NCBI GenBank assembly: GCA_027492515.1
Contig: JAPUEP010000212.1
Coordinates: 1 to 38,780, forward strand
Direction of reading: 5' to 3'
DNA from: Hyphomonadaceae bacterium
GTDB lineage: Bacteria; Pseudomonadota; Alphaproteobacteria; Caulobacterales; Aquidulcibacteraceae
Length of the DNA: 38,780 bases
The stretch's first letter is position 1; the number at the start of each line of letters is the position of its first letter. The notes under the pieces are model-generated. The model was not told the origin of the DNA and ran no database searches. It saw nothing but the letters and a program-made list of their open reading frames with translations. The position numbers and the translations under genes were made by a program. Shown here piece after piece: positions 1 through 8,446 of the stretch.

Positions 1-114
1 ATCATTCATTTTCTCATGGGGCATTTGGGGTTTAACGTCACAAGCAATTAAATTTTGCGCATTGGCATTAATTCCGATTAAAAGCGATAAAAATATTAGA
101 TGATTTGCTTTCAT
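1..114 (-). CDS. Secreted protein, N-terminus only (cut by window edge)
   Basis: Reading the minus strand from the ATG at 114 gives 38 residues with no stop before the window edge. They begin MKANHLIFLSLLIGINANAQ, a short basic start, a hydrophobic core and an Ala-Asn-Ala site before Gln, which is a typical Sec/signal peptidase I signal. The mature part starts NLIACDVKPQMPHEKMND and holds one cysteine. A G-rich tract (GGGGGC) lies about 7 nt upstream of the ATG. The acs terminator at 174-199 lies between this gene and acs, so it is probably transcribed separately. The visible part is too short to name a family; a periplasmic protein is all that can be said. Confidence 0.6.
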   Translation of the reverse strand, partial: MKANHLIFLSLLIGINANAQNLIACDVKPQMPHEKMND

Positions 115-173
115 ATAAGCCCCCAAGATTTTGCCTCTTTATTTTGATATTTTGTCATTTTGATGGCGTCAAT

Positions 174-199
174 AAAAAAGCCACCCAAGAGGGTGGCTT
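174..199 (-). terminator. Rho-independent terminator of acs
   Basis: On the minus strand a perfect 7-bp stem GCCACCC/GGGTGGC (plus positions 180-186 and 191-197) closes a 4-nt loop and is followed by six U residues. It lies 22 nt past the acs stop codon. Confidence 0.9.
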
Positions 200-221
200 A
201 ATTATCCAAAGGGAGTTTGAA

Positions 222-2159
222 TTACTTTTTGTTTTGGCGATTTTCAATCAAATCATCAACAACGCTTGGATCCGCCAATGTTGAAGTGTCACCCAAGGCA
301 CCAAAATCATCTTCGGCAATTTTACGCAAAATACGGCGCATAATTTTACCAGAGCGGGTTTTTGGAAGGCCAATAACCGCAAATTGAATTTTATCAGGGG
401 TTGCGATTGGGCCAATATGTTGGCGAACCCATGCCACCAATTCTTTGCGCAATTCTTCGGATGGTTCATCACCAGTATTAAGGGTTACATAAGCATAAAT
501 ACCCTGCCCCTTAATATCATGCGGATAGCCAACCACCGCAGCCTCGGCAACTTTACCATGTGATACAAGTGCTGATTCAACCTCTGCTGTACCCATACGG
601 TGACCAGAAACATTGATAACATCATCCACACGACCAGTAATCCAATAATAGCCATCTTCATCACGGCGCGCACCGTCACCAGTGAAATAATTACCACGAT
701 AAGTCGTGAAATAAGTTTCAAAGAAACGATAATGGTCATTATAAATCGTGCGCATTTGACCAGGCCAAGAATCTTTAATGATAAGATTGCCTTCGGTTGC
801 ACCTTCAAGTTCTTTGCCTTCGGCATCAACCAATGCAGGTTGAACACCAAAGAATGGTAAGGTCGCAGAACCCGGTTTCAAATCGGTTGCACCAGCAAGC
901 GGTGTAATCATTGCACCACCAGTTTCAGTTTGCCACCAAGTATCAACGATTGGGCAGCGGCTATCGCCAACCACTTCATAATACCAACGCCATGCTTCTG
1001 GGTTAATTGGTTCACCAACTGAACCCATAACACGAAGGGTTGCACGTGAAGTTTTCTTAACTGGCGCATCGCCATCACGCATAAGGGCGCGAATTGCAGT
1101 TGGCGCAGTATAGAAAATATTGACTTTATGCTTGTCAATCACTTGCCAGAAGCGTGAAGCATCAGGGTAAGATGGAACACCTTCAAACATCAATGTTGTC
1201 GCGCCATTCGCAAGTGGGCCATAGACAATATAAGAATGCCCAGTTACCCAACCCACATCCGCCGTACACCAATAAATATCGCCTTCTTGATAATCGAACA
1301 CATATTTATGGGTCAAAGATGCATGAAGCAAATAGCCGCCAGTTGTATGCAAAACACCTTTTGGCTTACCAGTTGAGCCAGAGGTATAAAGAATGAAAAG
1401 CGGAGTTTCAGCAGGATAAGCAATTGGTTCGCATTTTGGTGAAACATATTTTGACGCATCATCATAATAAACGTCGCGCCCTTCAACCATATTAACTTCG
1501 CCGCCAGTGCGTTTAACAACCAAAATATGCTCTAATACTGGGCACATTCCTGCGGCAATATCTGCATTGGCTTTAAGCGGGATGGCTTTACCGCCACGCA
1601 TTGAATAATCAGAAGTGATAAGAAGTTTAGAATCGCAATCTTCAATACGCTGCGCCAGTGATTCAGGAGAGAAACCACCAAATACGATTGAGTGAATTGC
1701 ACCAATTCGCGTACAAGCAAGCATTGCGAATGCCGCTTCTGGAATCATTGGCAAATAAATTGTTACGCGGTCACCCTTATGAACATTCAAAGAGCGTAAG
1801 GTGTTGGCCCATTTACAAACTTCTGTATGAAGCTGCTTGTAAGTATAAGTTTTTGCTTCATCTGGATTGTCACCTTCCCAAATGATTGCGATTTGGTCGC
1901 CGCGTGTTTCAAGGTGGCGGTCGATGCAATTGTAAGAAACGTTAATCTCACCATCTTTGAACCATTCAATACCGAAAGTATCTTCATCAAAAGAGGTTGA
2001 TTTGATTTGGGTTGGCTCTTTGAACCAATCAAGTGATTTTGCCTGTTCTGCCCAGAATGCATCGGGATTAGTGATGGATTCTTTATACATTTGTTCGTAT
2101 TTGGCTTTGTTAATGTGTGCTTTTGCGGCAAGCTCGGCTGGTGGCGCGTATTTTGTCAT
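222..2159 (-). CDS. acs: Acetyl-coenzyme A synthetase (AMP-forming)
   Basis: Activates acetate to acetyl-CoA through acetyl-AMP in the cytoplasm. The 645-residue length is normal for Acs. Visible are the N-terminal Acs segment, the adenylate-forming P-loop [11 protein letters not shown] near residue 260, the WWQTETGG core motif, and the C-terminal [11 protein letters not shown] motif, in which Lys605 is the catalytic lysine whose acetylation controls the enzyme in this family. The start ATG at 2159 has a GAGGAAA ribosome-binding site about 9 nt upstream. The gene is divergent from the creatininase-family gene and ends in its own terminator, so it is probably monocistronic. Confidence 0.97.
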   Translation of the reverse strand: MTKYAPPAELAAKAHINKAKYEQMYKESITNPDAFWAEQAKSLDWFKEPTQIKSTSFDEDTFGIEWFKDGEINVSYNCIDRHLETRGDQIAIIWEGDNPDEAKTYTYKQLHTEVCKWANTLRSLNVHKGDRVTIYLPMIPEAAFAMLACTRIGAIHSIVFGGFSPESLAQRIEDCDSKLLITSDYSMRGGKAIPLKANADIAAGMCPVLEHILVVKRTGGEVNMVEGRDVYYDDASKYVSPKCEPIAYPAETPLFILYTSGSTGKPKGVLHTTGGYLLHASLTHKYVFDYQEGDIYWCTADVGWVTGHSYIVYGPLANGATTLMFEGVPSYPDASRFWQVIDKHKVNIFYTAPTAIRALMRDGDAPVKKTSRATLRVMGSVGEPINPEAWRWYYEVVGDSRCPIVDTWWQTETGGAMITPLAGATDLKPGSATLPFFGVQPALVDAEGKELEGATEGNLIIKDSWPGQMRTIYNDHYRFFETYFTTYRGNYFTGDGARRDEDGYYWITGRVDDVINVSGHRMGTAEVESALVSHGKVAEAAVVGYPHDIKGQGIYAYVTLNTGDEPSEELRKELVAWVRQHIGPIATPDKIQFAVIGLPKTRSGKIMRRILRKIAEDDFGALGDTSTLADPSVVDDLIENRQNKK

Positions 2160-2321
2160 TTATAGTTTCCTCAAACCTTTATCGATTGGGTGCATTTGCT
2201 CAAAAAGCCCGCCCATAGTCAATTACGACTTTCGTGCAAAAACACTAAAATGAAAAATTTTCTTTGTAATGTGTATCATTTTTGAAATTTCACGATAAAA
2301 AACGACAAAGGGGTTTTGAAA

Positions 2322-3068
2322 ATGTATCTATCGGCGGCAACATGGCAAGAAATCGACGCGCGTATTAAATCTGGTAAAAAATCAATTATTATCCCAATCG
2401 GCTCGCACGAACAGCATGGCCCAACTGGCCTTATTGGAACTGACGCAATGTGCCCACAGATTATTTTGGATGAGGCGCAAAAACAAGCCGACATTCTAAT
2501 CGGCCCCAATTTTGGCGTTGGTCAGGCGCAGCATCACATGGCATTTGCAGGTTCAATGACTTTGCGCCCAAGCACGATGATTGCCACAATTGTTGATTGG
2601 ACAAATTCACTTGCCCATCATGGCTTTACCCATATTTATTGGCTTAATGGGCATGGCGGAAATTGCGCGACTATTAATGCGGCATTTTCTGAAACCTATC
2701 ATCAATATTCAATGAAAGGTGAAAATGCGCCTTTTAAGCATATGCTTATGAATTGGTGGGAATTACCGGGGATTACCAAATTTTGCATGGACCTATTCCC
2801 AATCGGTCACGGAAGCCATGCCACGGCATCCGAAGTTGCCCTTACATATTGGCGCTTTAAAGAACGCGAAACATTAAACCAATTAAAACTTGAACCCAAA
2901 ATCGCACCAAACGGCAGCATTCGCGATGCACTTGATTATCGCAAACAATTTCCAGATGGCAGAATTGGTTCAGACCCAACCACCGCAACAATTGAATTGG
3001 GTGGCAAGATTGTTGATGCAAGTGTTAAGGCATTATTGGAAAGCTTTGGGGATTTTGAAAAAGTCTAA
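2322..3068 (+). CDS. Creatininase-family amidohydrolase
   Basis: A 248-residue protein of the creatininase (creatinine amidohydrolase) fold, which groups metal-dependent amidohydrolases and the mycofactocin protein MftE. The metal-binding signature IPIGSHEQHGPTGLIGTD, the LNGHGGN loop and the late GHGSHATASEVA motif are all present, so the active site looks intact. The ATG at 2322 is chosen over the in-frame TTG at 2316 because AAAGGGG (2307-2313) sits 8 nt before the ATG and only 2 nt before the TTG. The 3' end overlaps the convergent transglycosylase gene by 4 nt. No creatine or mycofactocin genes are nearby, so the substrate is unknown. Confidence 0.88.
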   Translation: MYLSAATWQEIDARIKSGKKSIIIPIGSHEQHGPTGLIGTDAMCPQIILDEAQKQADILIGPNFGVGQAQHHMAFAGSMTLRPSTMIATIVDWTNSLAHHGFTHIYWLNGHGGNCATINAAFSETYHQYSMKGENAPFKHMLMNWWELPGITKFCMDLFPIGHGSHATASEVALTYWRFKERETLNQLKLEPKIAPNGSIRDALDYRKQFPDGRIGSDPTTATIELGGKIVDASVKALLESFGDFEKV

Positions 3069-4438
3069 TTCTTTTTAGGCCATTTCATTTTTACTGGCAT
3101 TCCGTTTTCGCCATCTGGGTTTTCAATCACGACATTTGCGGGGTCGATTTTCTTGACCGAGCTTGCATATTCAATATTTGGATTGGTTGGAACAATTCCC
3201 ATTGCAAAGCGCATATCATTTAATGCCTTTGCATTTACGTATCCATCCGCCAAAAGGCCGCGTGATTTTTGAAATGATTGTAATGCGGCACGGGTTTTTG
3301 AACCCGCCTGCCCATCGGCATCACCATTTAAAAGGCCAAGTTTGATAAGGTAATTTTGAACCTCAATTGTATTGGTTCGGCTAAGCGGTGGATCGCTTAC
3401 GGGCCAATCTGTCGGAAGGCTTCCATGCCCTGCGATAATATCCGCCAAAAAAGCCACGCTTAAGGAATAAGAATCAGAGGCATTATAAGCGCGTATCGCA
3501 TTATAATTTGCCCCAACAAGGAAAATTGGCCCATTTGCACCCGCAGGTATCAGGAGACGTGATTGCCAATCATCATTTGCACCAACAAATTCCCCACTAA
3601 TCCCATTTTGCTTCCAAAAAGAAAGTGGGCGCATTTGACCATCGGCAAGTGTGAAATCAAATTTATCGGATGCTTTGACCTTTATTCCCCAAGGCTCATT
3701 ATTTTGCCAACCAGATAATTTTAGGAAATTCATCGTTGATGCCAATGCATCGATTTGGTTATTCCAAATATCGCGATTGCCGTCTTTATCGCCATCAATC
3801 GCCTTTGTAAGGTATGATGATGGCATGAATTGCGTGTGCCCCATTGCCCCCGCCCATGAACCAATTAATTGTTCACGGGTGGCATAATTATTTTTCAAAA
3901 TATCGGCAATTGCCAATAATTCGGTTTCACCTAATTGCGTGCGACGCCCTTTATAGGCAAAGGTTGCAAGTGCGCGCACCACATCAACATTACCCTTATT
4001 CGTGCCATAGGCGGTTTCCATTCCCCAAATTGAAATTGCAAATTCAAGTGGAACACCAGTTTTCATCGAAATATCAGATAATTTATCGATATTTTGAACG
4101 TATTTTTCTTTACCAATTTGAATTCTTTGCGAATTAACTGCCGAATTAATATATTGCCAAACCGGTTTTACAAATTCTGGCTGCGCCTCATTAAGGGCAA
4201 TAGTTTGCGAATTTGGGGTTAGATTATTAAGCATCCCCTCTATAATTGATGGATCTTTTTTTGCGCCATTTACTGCACGCGATGCAAAATCTGTGCGCCA
4301 ATTGTCAAAATCAATATTGCCAGAAGTTTTAAATTCAGGTGGCACATAAGGCCCTTGCGGTGTTTGCGCGCAGGCTGTGAAGGATAAAACACCCGCCAAA
4401 ATAGTTGCGCCTAAAAACATAAAGGATTTGTGTGACAT
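3065..4438 (-). CDS. Lytic murein transglycosylase, MltB-like, with peptidoglycan-binding domain
   Basis: A 457-residue exported enzyme that cleaves the MurNAc-GlcNAc bond of peptidoglycan to give 1,6-anhydro ends. It has an N-terminal signal (about residues 1-23) with a marginal lipobox FTAC at Cys23, so it may be a lipoprotein or be cleaved after ACA. The SLT_2/MltB-type domain spans roughly residues 40-340, with the likely catalytic Glu141 in IWGMETAYG and the SWAGAMGHTQFMPSSYL motif. A PG_binding_1-like domain follows at about residues 350-410. It starts 5 nt after the stop of the unknown gene at 4444-4992, so the two are probably co-transcribed. It converges on the creatininase gene with a 4-nt stop overlap. 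Confidence 0.93.
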   Translation of the reverse strand: MSHKSFMFLGATILAGVLSFTACAQTPQGPYVPPEFKTSGNIDFDNWRTDFASRAVNGAKKDPSIIEGMLNNLTPNSQTIALNEAQPEFVKPVWQYINSAVNSQRIQIGKEKYVQNIDKLSDISMKTGVPLEFAISIWGMETAYGTNKGNVDVVRALATFAYKGRRTQLGETELLAIADILKNNYATREQLIGSWAGAMGHTQFMPSSYLTKAIDGDKDGNRDIWNNQIDALASTMNFLKLSGWQNNEPWGIKVKASDKFDFTLADGQMRPLSFWKQNGISGEFVGANDDWQSRLLIPAGANGPIFLVGANYNAIRAYNASDSYSLSVAFLADIIAGHGSLPTDWPVSDPPLSRTNTIEVQNYLIKLGLLNGDADGQAGSKTRAALQSFQKSRGLLADGYVNAKALNDMRFAMGIVPTNPNIEYASSVKKIDPANVVIENPDGENGMPVKMKWPKKN

Positions 4439-4443
4439 AATTC

Positions 4444-4992
4444 TTATCCAAGTTTCATTGCAAGTGCTTGCAATTCAATTCCATGTTCTTCGCCCTCTGT
4501 GGCAGGGTTTATAACAATTGCATCAATTGGGGTTGGTGATGCTGGAAAATTTATAATAATTGGCGTGATTTTTGGTGGCATCTTTGCATTTTGCCAAATT
4601 ATTTTATCGCCAGATTTAAGGCCAATTGCAATTTCTTTGGCTTCCTGATGGCTCATAGGTTGGCAAAGAATTACAATTTTAACCGATTTATTTGGGGTTT
4701 TTGCAATTGTAGAAGCGCCAAATTGATAAACAATTGCAGGCTTTTCATCAAATTTTTTGAGGGCAATCATATGCGGGCCCGCCCCGCCACCTGGAACTTT
4801 TTCGGCGCGTGTAAAGGCAAAACCATCGGCCCAAAAACCATTATTCAAATCTTTTGGGCTTATAATTAAAACTTCACCAATTTGTTTGGCATCAATTGCG
4901 TGCGGTTTCTTGTGCGCGCCAATATTTATTGAAGCATAAATCATGATTATTGCCACCAATGCAGCAATGGGGAAGAAGATTTTATCTTTCAT
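4444..4992 (-). CDS. Unknown membrane-anchored protein upstream of the lytic transglycosylase
   Basis: A 182-residue protein I do not recognise. Residues 5-24 (about FFPIAALVAIIMIYASINIG) form one hydrophobic segment, either a signal anchor or an uncleaved signal, leaving a soluble exported domain. That domain has a Gly-rich VPGGGAGPH loop, a single Cys in the middle (VILCQP) and a proline- and isoleucine-rich C-terminal half, consistent with a beta-rich fold. The stop is 5 nt from the transglycosylase start, implying one transcript and possibly a shared envelope role. That role is inferred from position only. Confidence 0.75.
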   Translation of the reverse strand: MKDKIFFPIAALVAIIMIYASINIGAHKKPHAIDAKQIGEVLIISPKDLNNGFWADGFAFTRAEKVPGGGAGPHMIALKKFDEKPAIVYQFGASTIAKTPNKSVKIVILCQPMSHQEAKEIAIGLKSGDKIIWQNAKMPPKITPIIINFPASPTPIDAIVINPATEGEEHGIELQALAMKLG

Positions 4993-5049
4993 AAAACCTT
5001 AATGCCCCATTTTTCATGATTTTAGAAGTGAAAATAATGCAATAAAACT

Positions 5050-5838
5050 TTATTTTTCTTCGCGCCATTTAAGCCAAACGGAAAAAATACGTGGGCCATC
5101 AATTAAATAACGTTTCCAAAGGCGTTTTGGCTCACTCAAAAGGCGATATAACCATTCAAGACGCAATTGTTGCATTATTTGCGGCGCACGCTTGGCGCGC
5201 CCTGCCAAAAAGTCCATTGATGCACCAACACAAAGACCAATTCCTTTGGCATTTTCATATTTCATTGCCGCTTCACAAACCAATTCTTGTTGTGGCGAAC
5301 CAACACATACAAAATGATATTTTGCTGGACTATTGGCAATAAATTTGCCCGCTTCATCAAGCGCATCAGGTTTATTTTTAAGCCCCATTGGTGGTTCATG
5401 CCAATGAACTTTTACGCCATATTTATTTTGCAAAAATTCAACAATTTCGGCATCGCCGCCAATTAAAGTAATATCATCGCCAGATTTAATTACATCATTC
5501 ATAAGGCTTGCCGTCAAATCAGAACCAGGGCAAGCGGGCAAATCAAAGCCTGAAAATTTGGCAAATAATTCCAAGATTCGGCTATCTGAAACATTCATCC
5601 ACGAATTTTCATAAATGTGCTTATAGCTATCATCTTTTGAAAGGCGGGCGAAATGATCAACATTTGGGGTGATTAAAAAGCCAAATTTTTCATCTGAATT
5701 TGCCTTTTGAACAACACGTTCCAAAAGTTGATTTGCATCTAGTGGCGTGAAAACTACACCCAAAAAATCAACATTACGCGCATTATCACGGCGATCTAAT
5801 AAAAGGGAATTATCATCCATCAAAGTAATTTGTGTCAT
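5050..5838 (-). CDS. WecG/TagA/CpsF-family glycosyltransferase
   Basis: A 262-residue enzyme of the family that transfers N-acetylmannosamine-type sugars to a lipid-linked acceptor in enterobacterial common antigen, teichoic acid or exopolysaccharide synthesis. Family features seen are ITPNVDHFARL, where members have a (T)xN(x)D/E(H) pattern, the FSGFDLPACPGSDL segment, FVCVGSPQQE (family GxPxQE) and CVGASMDFLAGRAKRAP (family VGxxFDxxxGxxxRAP). The C-terminal LEWLYRLLSEPKRLWKRYL matches the conserved Trp-Leu-Tyr-Arg-Leu tail, thought to contact the membrane. It stands alone without other polysaccharide genes, and its acceptor cannot be told from the window. The start at 5838 gives the usual family length. 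Confidence 0.92.
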   Translation of the reverse strand: MTQITLMDDNSLLLDRRDNARNVDFLGVVFTPLDANQLLERVVQKANSDEKFGFLITPNVDHFARLSKDDSYKHIYENSWMNVSDSRILELFAKFSGFDLPACPGSDLTASLMNDVIKSGDDITLIGGDAEIVEFLQNKYGVKVHWHEPPMGLKNKPDALDEAGKFIANSPAKYHFVCVGSPQQELVCEAAMKYENAKGIGLCVGASMDFLAGRAKRAPQIMQQLRLEWLYRLLSEPKRLWKRYLIDGPRIFSVWLKWREEK

Positions 5839-5871
5839 GCCATATTAAACCACAAATTGATTTAATTTTGA

Positions 5872-7629
5872 TTACTTTGCTTTGAAAAACCTATGCGGCG
5901 TAACAAGATTTCTAATTTCATCTTCAAAAGGTGATGGTTCGTAATAAATTTCACAAGCAATCAATTCGGCCAAAATTAAAGCCAATGAAAAGCCGCGTGA
6001 GCCCAATGCACCAAGTGTGAAAAGATTATTTTCATTATAAATTGGACCCGCGATTGGGCGCATATCATCAGAAACTACGCGCATTGATGCCCGCGCATCT
6101 AATTCATTTTCGTCAATATTATTCGCCAAATCTGGCAAAAATTCTGATAATATTTTTATATTTTCAAGATTTGCATCATTTGAAACTTGTGGGATTTTGG
6201 ATAATTCACAAACTTCGAAAGTTGCACCAAATAGAAACCCATCTTCAAATGGTACGCTATAGCCACTTGCGGCACGTGGTATATTATCGTCACAATATTT
6301 TTGCTTGGTAATGCTTACCTGCCCCATTCGCCCCGTAATTGGTAAAGCGTCAAACAAAAACCTATTAATGCCATGACCATTGGCAAGAATTACAATATCG
6401 GCGACATATTCAACATTTTGCGCATCAAACAAATGCCATTTTTCGCCATCAAATTTGATTGATTTAATATCAGCCTCAATGATTGAATTTTTGCCACGTA
6501 AATTTTCACATAATTTTGATGGATATGCCATTGCCCCTTTATGGATTAAATAATCATCTTCAATTTGAAGCAATTCATCATCAATTGGGTTTTGTGATTT
6601 GAAGATTTTATATTTTTCAATATCGCGTTTTGATTTGGCAAATTCTTTTATGATTGTTTTGTCAAAACCATTTTTTTCAAATGCTTCCAATTCGCGAATG
6701 GCATAAAGATAGGCAAGTTTAAACAATCTTGCTTCGGCTGTATCTTGCCTATCGATACGTGGCATTATAAGGCCGCGTGGATTGTTTGACGCTTTATGTT
6801 CGCCCTTTCTATCATTATCGAAAATTTCAATATCTGCGCCGCGCTTTTTTAGGGCATAATATAATGCAGACCCCGCAATACCACCGCCTATAATTGCAAT
6901 TTTTGCGGGTAGTTTTGGTAATTCTTGTATATTTGATGCTTTAGGCCATGCTTCTAATCGTTCACGCTTGGAACCAAAACCTTCGCATTTTTTATGTTCA
7001 AAACCTGCGGCCTCAAGGCCATCACGAACAATTTTTGCAACACTATATGTTGCGACACGACCATCGGGTTTAATTAAGCGTGCAACTTGGGAAAATATAT
7101 TATCATTCCAAAAATCAGGGTTCGACCTTGGGGCAAAGCCATCAAGAAACCACGCATCAGCTTTAAAATTTTGCTTTTGCATTGTTTCATTGGCATCGCC
7201 GATAATAATGTTCAAAGACGTTTGTTCATCAAGCCATATTCTTTGCAAACCAGATGTTGCAATCGGCCATTTTGACAATAATTTTTGCGCGTCATTATTT
7301 AATTGTGGCCATTTTGATAAAGCCTTTTGGGCAATTTCCTTGGTCATAAGGAATTTTTCAAAAGTATAGAAATGCAATATTGAATTTGGTTTTCTATTTT
7401 TTTGCCATTCTTGCCAAACCACAAGAAAGTTTAGGCCAGTTCCAAAACCAGTTTCGCCAATTATTATATTTTTTTGATTGGCAAATTTTTCATATAAATT
7501 ACAAGCTTTGATAAAAACCTCTAGGGTTTCATCAAGCCCACCTGATTTTGAATAATATGAATCACCAAAATCTAGGTTTATTGGAATATTATTTTCGTCA
7601 AATTCAATATGTGGCGTTAAGATTGACAA
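5872..7629 (-). CDS. mnmC: Bifunctional tRNA wobble-uridine modification protein MnmC
   Basis: Completes mnm5(s2)U34 in tRNA: the FAD domain removes the carboxymethyl group and the methyltransferase domain methylates the product. The N-terminal methyltransferase (MnmC2-type, about residues 1-220) shows GETGFGTGLNFLV and DAWFLDGFAPRSNPDFW. The C-terminal FAD oxidoreductase shows the Rossmann motif IAIIGGGIAGSALYYALKKR and the closing GALGSRGFSLALILAEL. I place the start at the TTG at 7629 (585 residues), preceded by AGGTG. The longer frame from 7686 would translate the terminator of the upstream lipoprotein gene as its first 19 residues. No in-frame ATG lies near the N-terminus. Little room remains for a separate promoter, so expression may depend on read-through. 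Confidence 0.93.
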   Translation of the reverse strand: MSILTPHIEFDENNIPINLDFGDSYYSKSGGLDETLEVFIKACNLYEKFANQKNIIIGETGFGTGLNFLVVWQEWQKNRKPNSILHFYTFEKFLMTKEIAQKALSKWPQLNNDAQKLLSKWPIATSGLQRIWLDEQTSLNIIIGDANETMQKQNFKADAWFLDGFAPRSNPDFWNDNIFSQVARLIKPDGRVATYSVAKIVRDGLEAAGFEHKKCEGFGSKRERLEAWPKASNIQELPKLPAKIAIIGGGIAGSALYYALKKRGADIEIFDNDRKGEHKASNNPRGLIMPRIDRQDTAEARLFKLAYLYAIRELEAFEKNGFDKTIIKEFAKSKRDIEKYKIFKSQNPIDDELLQIEDDYLIHKGAMAYPSKLCENLRGKNSIIEADIKSIKFDGEKWHLFDAQNVEYVADIVILANGHGINRFLFDALPITGRMGQVSITKQKYCDDNIPRAASGYSVPFEDGFLFGATFEVCELSKIPQVSNDANLENIKILSEFLPDLANNIDENELDARASMRVVSDDMRPIAGPIYNENNLFTLGALGSRGFSLALILAELIACEIYYEPSPFEDEIRNLVTPHRFFKAK

Positions 7630-7650
7630 TTTACACCTAAAAAATATCCC

Positions 7651-7683
7651 AAAAAAGCAAAAGGCCGCCCCGAAGGACGGCCT
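7651..7683 (-). terminator. UUCG-loop rho-independent terminator of the small lipoprotein gene
   Basis: On the minus strand AGGCCGUCC and GGGCGGCCU (plus 7675-7683 and 7662-7670) pair over 9 bp with one G-U, closing a UUCG tetraloop. U-rich sequence UUUUGCUUUUUU follows. It lies 22 nt past the lipoprotein stop and 22 nt before the mnmC start. Confidence 0.9.
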
Positions 7684-7704
7684 CAAAACCTTTAGTTGTC
7701 GCTA

Positions 7705-7965
7705 TTAGTGAACAACGTTAGTTACAGCATTAGTAGCGTCAGCGCCTGCAGCAGCAACAGTGTTAGTTGCTTCAGAAGCAGTAGCAGCAACAGCATTAGT
7801 AGCGTCAGCACCAGCAGCAGCAACAGTGTTAGTTGCGTCAGCAGCTACGTTTGCAACAGAGTTAGTTGCGTCAGCAGCAACGTTAGCAGCAGTATCAGCA
7901 GGTTTGCCGCAAGCAGCAACGCCAAGAAGGGCTACAACAGCAGTAGCAGCGAAAATCTTTTTCAT
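7705..7965 (-). CDS. Small alanine-rich lipoprotein with 11-residue repeats
   Basis: An 86-residue protein. MKKIFAATAVVALLGVAAC is a lipoprotein signal with lipobox GVAAC and Cys19 as the lipidated residue. The mature part is almost wholly five 11-residue units (residues 30-84) of the pattern (A/G)ADATN(x)VAxx, rich in Ala, Asp, Asn, Thr and Val. Such spacing would suit a helical, right-handed coiled coil, reminiscent in concept of the alanine-zipper of Lpp and of entericidins, but I cannot assign it to either. The ATG at 7965 is chosen because GAGGA lies 8 nt upstream; the TTG at 7980 has none. A strong UUCG terminator suggests high expression. Confidence 0.82.
   Translation of the reverse strand: MKKIFAATAVVALLGVAACGKPADTAANVAADATNSVANVAADATNTVAAAGADATNAVAATASEATNTVAAAGADATNAVTNVVH
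7714..7878 (-). repeat. Five in-frame 33-bp tandem repeats inside the lipoprotein gene
   Basis: Five units of 33 bp encode AADATNSVANV, AADATNTVAAA, GADATNAVAAT, ASEATNTVAAA and GADATNAVTNV in order. The units are diverged but clearly related at the DNA level (recurring GCAACAGTGTTAGTTGC on the plus strand). Confidence 0.9.
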
Positions 7966-8446
7966 TGAAAACATCCTCAATATTTAGTTTCTCTGCGAGC
8001 CCCTAAAAATTGCACGCATTAATGCCGATTTAGCGGAAATTGACAATCGCGCAAGCCCCAAAATCATCAATTAATGCGCGCGCATTTATGCATTTTTGCA
8101 TAGCTTTACCATTGGTTTGCCAAGAAAAAGGCATAGCTTGTAAAAAAGATTAAGTTTTCTTCATGTACAATCGGTCAAATATTGTCATTTTTTTATTTTA
8201 ATTCAAACACTTAAACCGAAACAGAGCTTTGCCACAATATTGATTTGAAAAAATTTTCATAGTTTTTTTGTGGTTAATAATTGCGTAACGATTACGGTTT
8301 CAATAGCTAATTTGCATTACAATTATGTGTAATTTTTTTTCAATTAATCGCGATTGTCTGAAATAATAGCAAAATCAAAGCGCAAACAGGCAAGAATCAA
8401 ACTTACCAATGATTAAATCTAAATAGGCAAAAGGCTTATTTAAAAC
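7966..8446. other. Gene-free AT-rich intergenic region between the lipoprotein gene and motA
   Basis: About 480 bp with no open frame that looks coding on either strand. It must hold the minus-strand promoter of the lipoprotein gene near 7990-8060, although I cannot point to a convincing -35/-10 pair. A weak hairpin at 8421-8441 (AAATAAGC/GCCTATTT with one mismatch on the minus strand) lies just past the motA stop and might act as its terminator. The direct repeat GCATAGCTT occurs twice near 8100-8140. Confidence 0.5.

Noticed and set aside
2160-2321. Defined promoters for acs and the creatininase gene
   Set aside because: Both genes must start here, but I found no -35/-10 pair good enough to call on either strand.
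7696-7968. Serine-rich plus-strand frame opposite the lipoprotein gene
   Set aside because: It is the antisense reading of the 33-bp repeats. The minus frame has the signal peptide, lipobox, ribosome-binding site and terminator.
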